A stretch of DNA of 64,000 nucleotides, taken from contig NZ_SZPR01000018.1 of the NCBI RefSeq assembly GCF_005280195.1, forward strand, positions 1 through 64,000. Reading direction: 5' to 3'. Position numbers and translations under genes: made by a program. This document shows, piece after piece, positions 61,834-64,000 of this stretch. Positions within the stretch are counted from its first letter, which is position 1. The number at the start of each line of letters is the position of its first letter. Under the pieces are notes generated by a model. It was not told where the DNA came from and did not search any database. It saw only the letters and a list, made by a program, of their open reading frames with translations. Source of the stretch: Streptomyces galbus. GTDB lineage: Bacteria; Actinomycetota; Actinomycetes; Streptomycetales; Streptomycetaceae.

Positions 61834-62421
61834 TCAGATCTTCGGGGCCATGCGATGGCGGTTTGGATGGGCGCGGAGCTGGGGTGAGGTGAGTTCGAGG
61901 GCCCGGTTGTCGCGTCCGGCGCTCATGTGGTTGAGCCAGCGTTCGTACCAGTCGAGGAAGTCGGTGGCGGAGGAGACGTTGGGGCCCCAGAACCCTTCGC
62001 TGTTGCCGATGAGGACGCGGCCGGTGAGGGGACCGGTCACCGCAATGACGCATACGTCGGTGCAGCCCATTTCGATGACGTGGAGGAAGAGGTCGCGTTC
62101 GTGACCCCCGGGTTCTGCGTCGTCGAATCCGCGGGGTGCCCCCGGTTCCTCACGCGGGTTCATGACCAGCAGGGAACAGCGCTCCAGCGGCATGAGGCCG
62201 TAAAACGGCGCGGCGCCTGAACCGCCGATGTGCGTGAGGAACTGCCGGTAGGCGTCGGGCAGGGCGATGTCGTGCTCGGCCTCGAACGCAGCGACGCGCG
62301 CTTCTGCCAGCTTCGGACCGAGGCGGAACTTGTGCTGCTCTTCTCCGAAGGAGTGGCTGCGCAGTGGTTGGAACGGGATCGCTGCCAGCTTGCGACGCAG
62401 GCGGGGTATGCGGGGATCCAT
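61834..62421 (-). CDS. SMI1/KNR4 (SUKH)-family immunity protein
   Basis: 195 residues from ATG 62421 (AGAGAAG upstream). It carries the SUKH pattern: FGEEQHKFRLGPKLAEARVA, then FEAEHDIALPDAYRQFLTHI and GGSGAAPFYGLMPLERC. Later come GCTDVCVIAVTGPLTGRVLI then FWGPNVSSATDFLDWYERWL. SUKH proteins neutralise polymorphic toxins or contact-dependent nucleases. No toxin gene is intact nearby, so it is an orphan immunity gene or the remainder of a lost toxin locus. Confidence 0.88.
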   Translation of the reverse strand: MDPRIPRLRRKLAAIPFQPLRSHSFGEEQHKFRLGPKLAEARVAAFEAEHDIALPDAYRQFLTHIGGSGAAPFYGLMPLERCSLLVMNPREEPGAPRGFDDAEPGGHERDLFLHVIEMGCTDVCVIAVTGPLTGRVLIGNSEGFWGPNVSSATDFLDWYERWLNHMSAGRDNRALELTSPQLRAHPNRHRMAPKI

Positions 62422-62467
62422 GGTGCATCTTCTCTCGTCCCAGCCACCCTATGGGTGGCTCTGGCCA

Positions 62468-62760
62468 GCTGGCCAGAAGAACCCTCTTCGTCAGGAGAGC
62501 GAAGCCGGCGCGGCCGAACATCTGGCGATCCGGTTGACGTGTCCTTCGACGACACCGGAGTTCCAAGGCAGGGTGAGCGCGCCATGACGGCATCGCGGCC
62601 ACGGTCGACGCCCGTGGCGAGAGTGTGAAGGCTGGGGGGCGTCGTGCCGGACGGCGTCGAGTGGTGGACAGTGCACAGGACGGCCTTGAGCCGAAGATGG
62701 TCGATCTCTTAAAGGGTCTCGGGGCGCCGGAGGATCCAGCCAGCAACGACTCGGGGTGAC
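62468..62760 (-). mobile_element. Relic of an ISL3-family transposase
   Basis: Minus-strand fragments of the C-terminal end of an ISL3 transposase: GWILRRPETL near the 5' end, then TLPWNSGVVEGHVNRI (62491-62590 region), then RQMFGRAGFALLTKRVLLAS in another frame. The signature tail VEGHVNRI...RQMFGRAGF is diagnostic, but a few bases between the two pieces are lost and the frame has shifted. An internal deletion also removed the middle of the protein. Non-functional. Confidence 0.8.
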
Positions 62761-62765
62761 GGGGT

Positions 62766-62799
62766 CGGGCTCGCATCAACGAGTGTTGATGCGAGCCCG
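62766..62799. terminator. Terminator of the minus-strand gene at 62811
   Basis: Perfect 15-bp stem CGGGCTCGCATCAAC / GTTGATGCGAGCCCG with a 4-base loop, 12 bases past that gene's stop on the minus strand. Confidence 0.85.
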
Positions 62800-62810
62800 G
62801 GAAGGGTGGA

Positions 62811-63434
62811 TCAGTCCGACGCAGGCCCGAGGCGGAGCTTGGAGACGCAGCTCAGTTCCTGCAGGAACTGGGTACTGCCTTGCCGGTAGTAGTACCTGCA
62901 TCCGGTCAGATCGCCAGTGATCTTTCCGGTCACGCGGACCCGGGCGGCCCAGAAGATGTCACCGGGTTCGTGCGCCGGCACGCGGGACGGCCGGCTTGAG
63001 TGATCGGGCAGCTTCGTCAGGTTGGGCAACCCGGGTGAGCCCTCGATCGGCGAGGCGCTCAGCGGGTGTCCGTCAGTGTCCTCGTGGCTGATGGCCTTGT
63101 AGCCGATGATCTCGAGTCCCTTGGGCACCTGCGTGATCTCGCCGCGCAGCAGTGCCAGCGGCTGGTCGGAGACGTTGTCAGCCGTGGGCAGGGGCACCCA
63201 GTATTCGTTGCCGACCTTCAGGTGCGGACTCGTCACCTCCAGCCCTGCCTGGATGTCACCGTCGAGTGCGCTGCCAACTCGGTAGCCGTCTTCGTACCTG
63301 TCCCGGGACAGGAACCAGACGGCTGCAGCGCTGACTGCCACGACGCACACCAGCCCGATCAGGAGGAGGCGTCTGCCGCGGGTAGTCCTACTTGGAGTAG
63401 AAGACTCCGGCCCGGCCACTGCTGATAGTTCCAT
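62811..63434 (-). CDS. Membrane-anchored hypothetical protein
   Basis: 207 residues from ATG 63434. A short Ser/Thr/Arg-rich cytoplasmic start is followed by one membrane helix (LLLIGLVCVVAVSAAAVWFL, about residues 23-42), then an extracytoplasmic domain with strands such as VGNEYWVPLPTADNVSDQPL and ITQVPKGLEIIGYKAISHED, and a cysteine pair (GCRYYYR and LSCVSKL) that could form a disulfide. The start overlaps the end of the upstream gene by 47 bases, so the two are translationally linked. No family recognised. Confidence 0.7.
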   Translation of the reverse strand: MELSAVAGPESSTPSRTTRGRRLLLIGLVCVVAVSAAAVWFLSRDRYEDGYRVGSALDGDIQAGLEVTSPHLKVGNEYWVPLPTADNVSDQPLALLRGEITQVPKGLEIIGYKAISHEDTDGHPLSASPIEGSPGLPNLTKLPDHSSRPSRVPAHEPGDIFWAARVRVTGKITGDLTGCRYYYRQGSTQFLQELSCVSKLRLGPASD

Positions 63435-64000
63435 TCTTGCCCCAAACCCAATGCTTGCCCGGCCTGTTGCCGGCGGTGATCTTCTGCTTGTGGTTGGAGT
63501 CGTAGCCCGTCTTGGCTCCCATGGAGACGCCGTAGAAGCTGACGGCGCCCCCGAACTTGATGCTCTTGCCCTTTGACAGTTGGGCGTTACCGCCGGGTTC
63601 GACGTAGTTGCGGAACTCCTTCTTGGAGCGGGTGAAGTTGGCTGATCCGTCCATACCGGAGACGTCCTTGCCGACCTTGCCGAGCGCTCCGCCGGCGGGC
63701 GCCTTGTAGCGCTTGGCTTCGATCTTGTACCAGGTGGAGCGGACGCTGCCGGAACAGATGTGCTGGTTCTTGACCTTCACGTACTCGATCGGGACCCTGT
63801 ACTGCTTGGCGTAGTAGGGCCCCTTGTTTGTGTATCCCACGGAGATGCTGACGCTGTGGGAGATCTCCTTGGAGCCGCCCAGGGTCCAGTTGCCGTTGCT
63901 CTTGACGGCCGTTTCGACGCTGGTGTTCATCGAGGATTCGTACTCGAAGGTGGCCTTGGCGTCCCAGCCGGCGTGGGCCTCTCCCACCACTGTGTACTTG
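63388..64000 (-). CDS. Partial gene at the right edge, beta-rich protein of unknown function
   Basis: The 3' 204 codons of a minus-strand gene, with the 5' end outside the window; the frame is open to the last base. The sequence has alternating Ser/Thr/Lys/Gly strands: FEYESSMNTSVETAVKSNGN, EISHSVSISVGYTNKGPYYA, VSFYGVSMGAKTGYDSNHKQ and the end KHWVWGKNGTISSGRAGVFYSK. Isolated Cys is rare. It resembles secreted or surface beta-sandwich proteins, but no family is recognised. It overlaps the next gene, so the pair forms a unit in the accessory region. Confidence 0.65.
   Translation of the reverse strand, partial: KYTVVGEAHAGWDAKATFEYESSMNTSVETAVKSNGNWTLGGSKEISHSVSISVGYTNKGPYYAKQYRVPIEYVKVKNQHICSGSVRSTWYKIEAKRYKAPAGGALGKVGKDVSGMDGSANFTRSKKEFRNYVEPGGNAQLSKGKSIKFGGAVSFYGVSMGAKTGYDSNHKQKITAGNRPGKHWVWGKNGTISSGRAGVFYSK

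Overview
The window is high-GC actinobacterial chromosome, almost certainly Streptomyces. The evidence is a Streptomyces-type 23S-5S spacer and 5S rRNA, GTG and TTG starts, many starts directly behind a -10 hexamer with no Shine-Dalgarno (leaderless), an IdeR/DmdR-type iron box, an Rpf resuscitation factor, a second SepF-like division protein, a streptogrisin protease and a PucR regulator. From about 0.1 to 59.4 kb it reads as conserved core chromosome. From about 59.6 kb to the end it is degraded accessory DNA.

Left part (0-12.3 kb): the tail of an rRNA operon with its terminator; a repeat-rich DDR/RGG protein with a TPR-like domain; DUF1015 and HAD genes in divergent orientation; an iron-box-controlled operon of two FecCD permeases and an ATPase with no binding protein; a small SCP2-like protein; then TlyA-type methyltransferase, NAD kinase and RecN. 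12.3-21 kb: a FUSC-family membrane protein divergent from a MarR regulator, a GH13 enzyme, a GT4 glycosyltransferase, a PucR regulator and a GH15 enzyme. 21.4-27.4 kb: CTP synthase, a NUDIX hydrolase, a STAND/TPR protein and alanine dehydrogenase.

27.8-39.5 kb is a dense housekeeping run: ParA, a small ribbon-helix-helix-like protein, ScpA, ScpB and an RsuA/RluB pseudouridine synthase (chromosome organisation and ribosome), then an NrtR-like regulator overlapping an ADP-ribosylglycohydrolase under a striking palindrome, a Rieske lipoprotein, chorismate mutase and prephenate dehydrogenase (aromatic amino acids), cytidylate kinase, PlsC and the GTPase Der. Translational overlaps (ATGA, GTGA) mark operons throughout.

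39.6-59.4 kb holds two hypothetical genes, the cell-wall hydrolase RpfA, a WYL regulator, an I78-type inhibitor, PAP2 and PIG-V-like membrane enzymes, a DHA2-type MFS exporter, an acyl-CoA dehydrogenase, an SflA-like SepF paralogue, a DUF5685 protein with a 22-cysteine tail, and an amino-acid ABC uptake cluster. That cluster comprises a divergent lipoprotein, permease, FAD/NAD(P)-binding protein, ATPase and a reduced luciferase-like protein. A DUF1684 protein and a streptogrisin-B-like secreted protease follow.

59.6-64.0 kb is a gene graveyard. It holds a truncated SPFH/slipin gene, a frameshifted STAS gene, IS5-type and ISL3-type transposase relics, two immunity-like genes (one clearly SMI1/KNR4), a membrane-anchored protein and a partial gene running off the right edge. 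This is the part that most looks like horizontally acquired, decaying DNA. The most interesting leads are the Cys-tail DUF5685 protein, the ABC/FAD/luciferase-like cluster with its tandem 11-bp repeats, the NrtR palindrome, the RHH protein inside the ParA-ScpAB operon, and the DDR repeat protein beside the rRNA operon.
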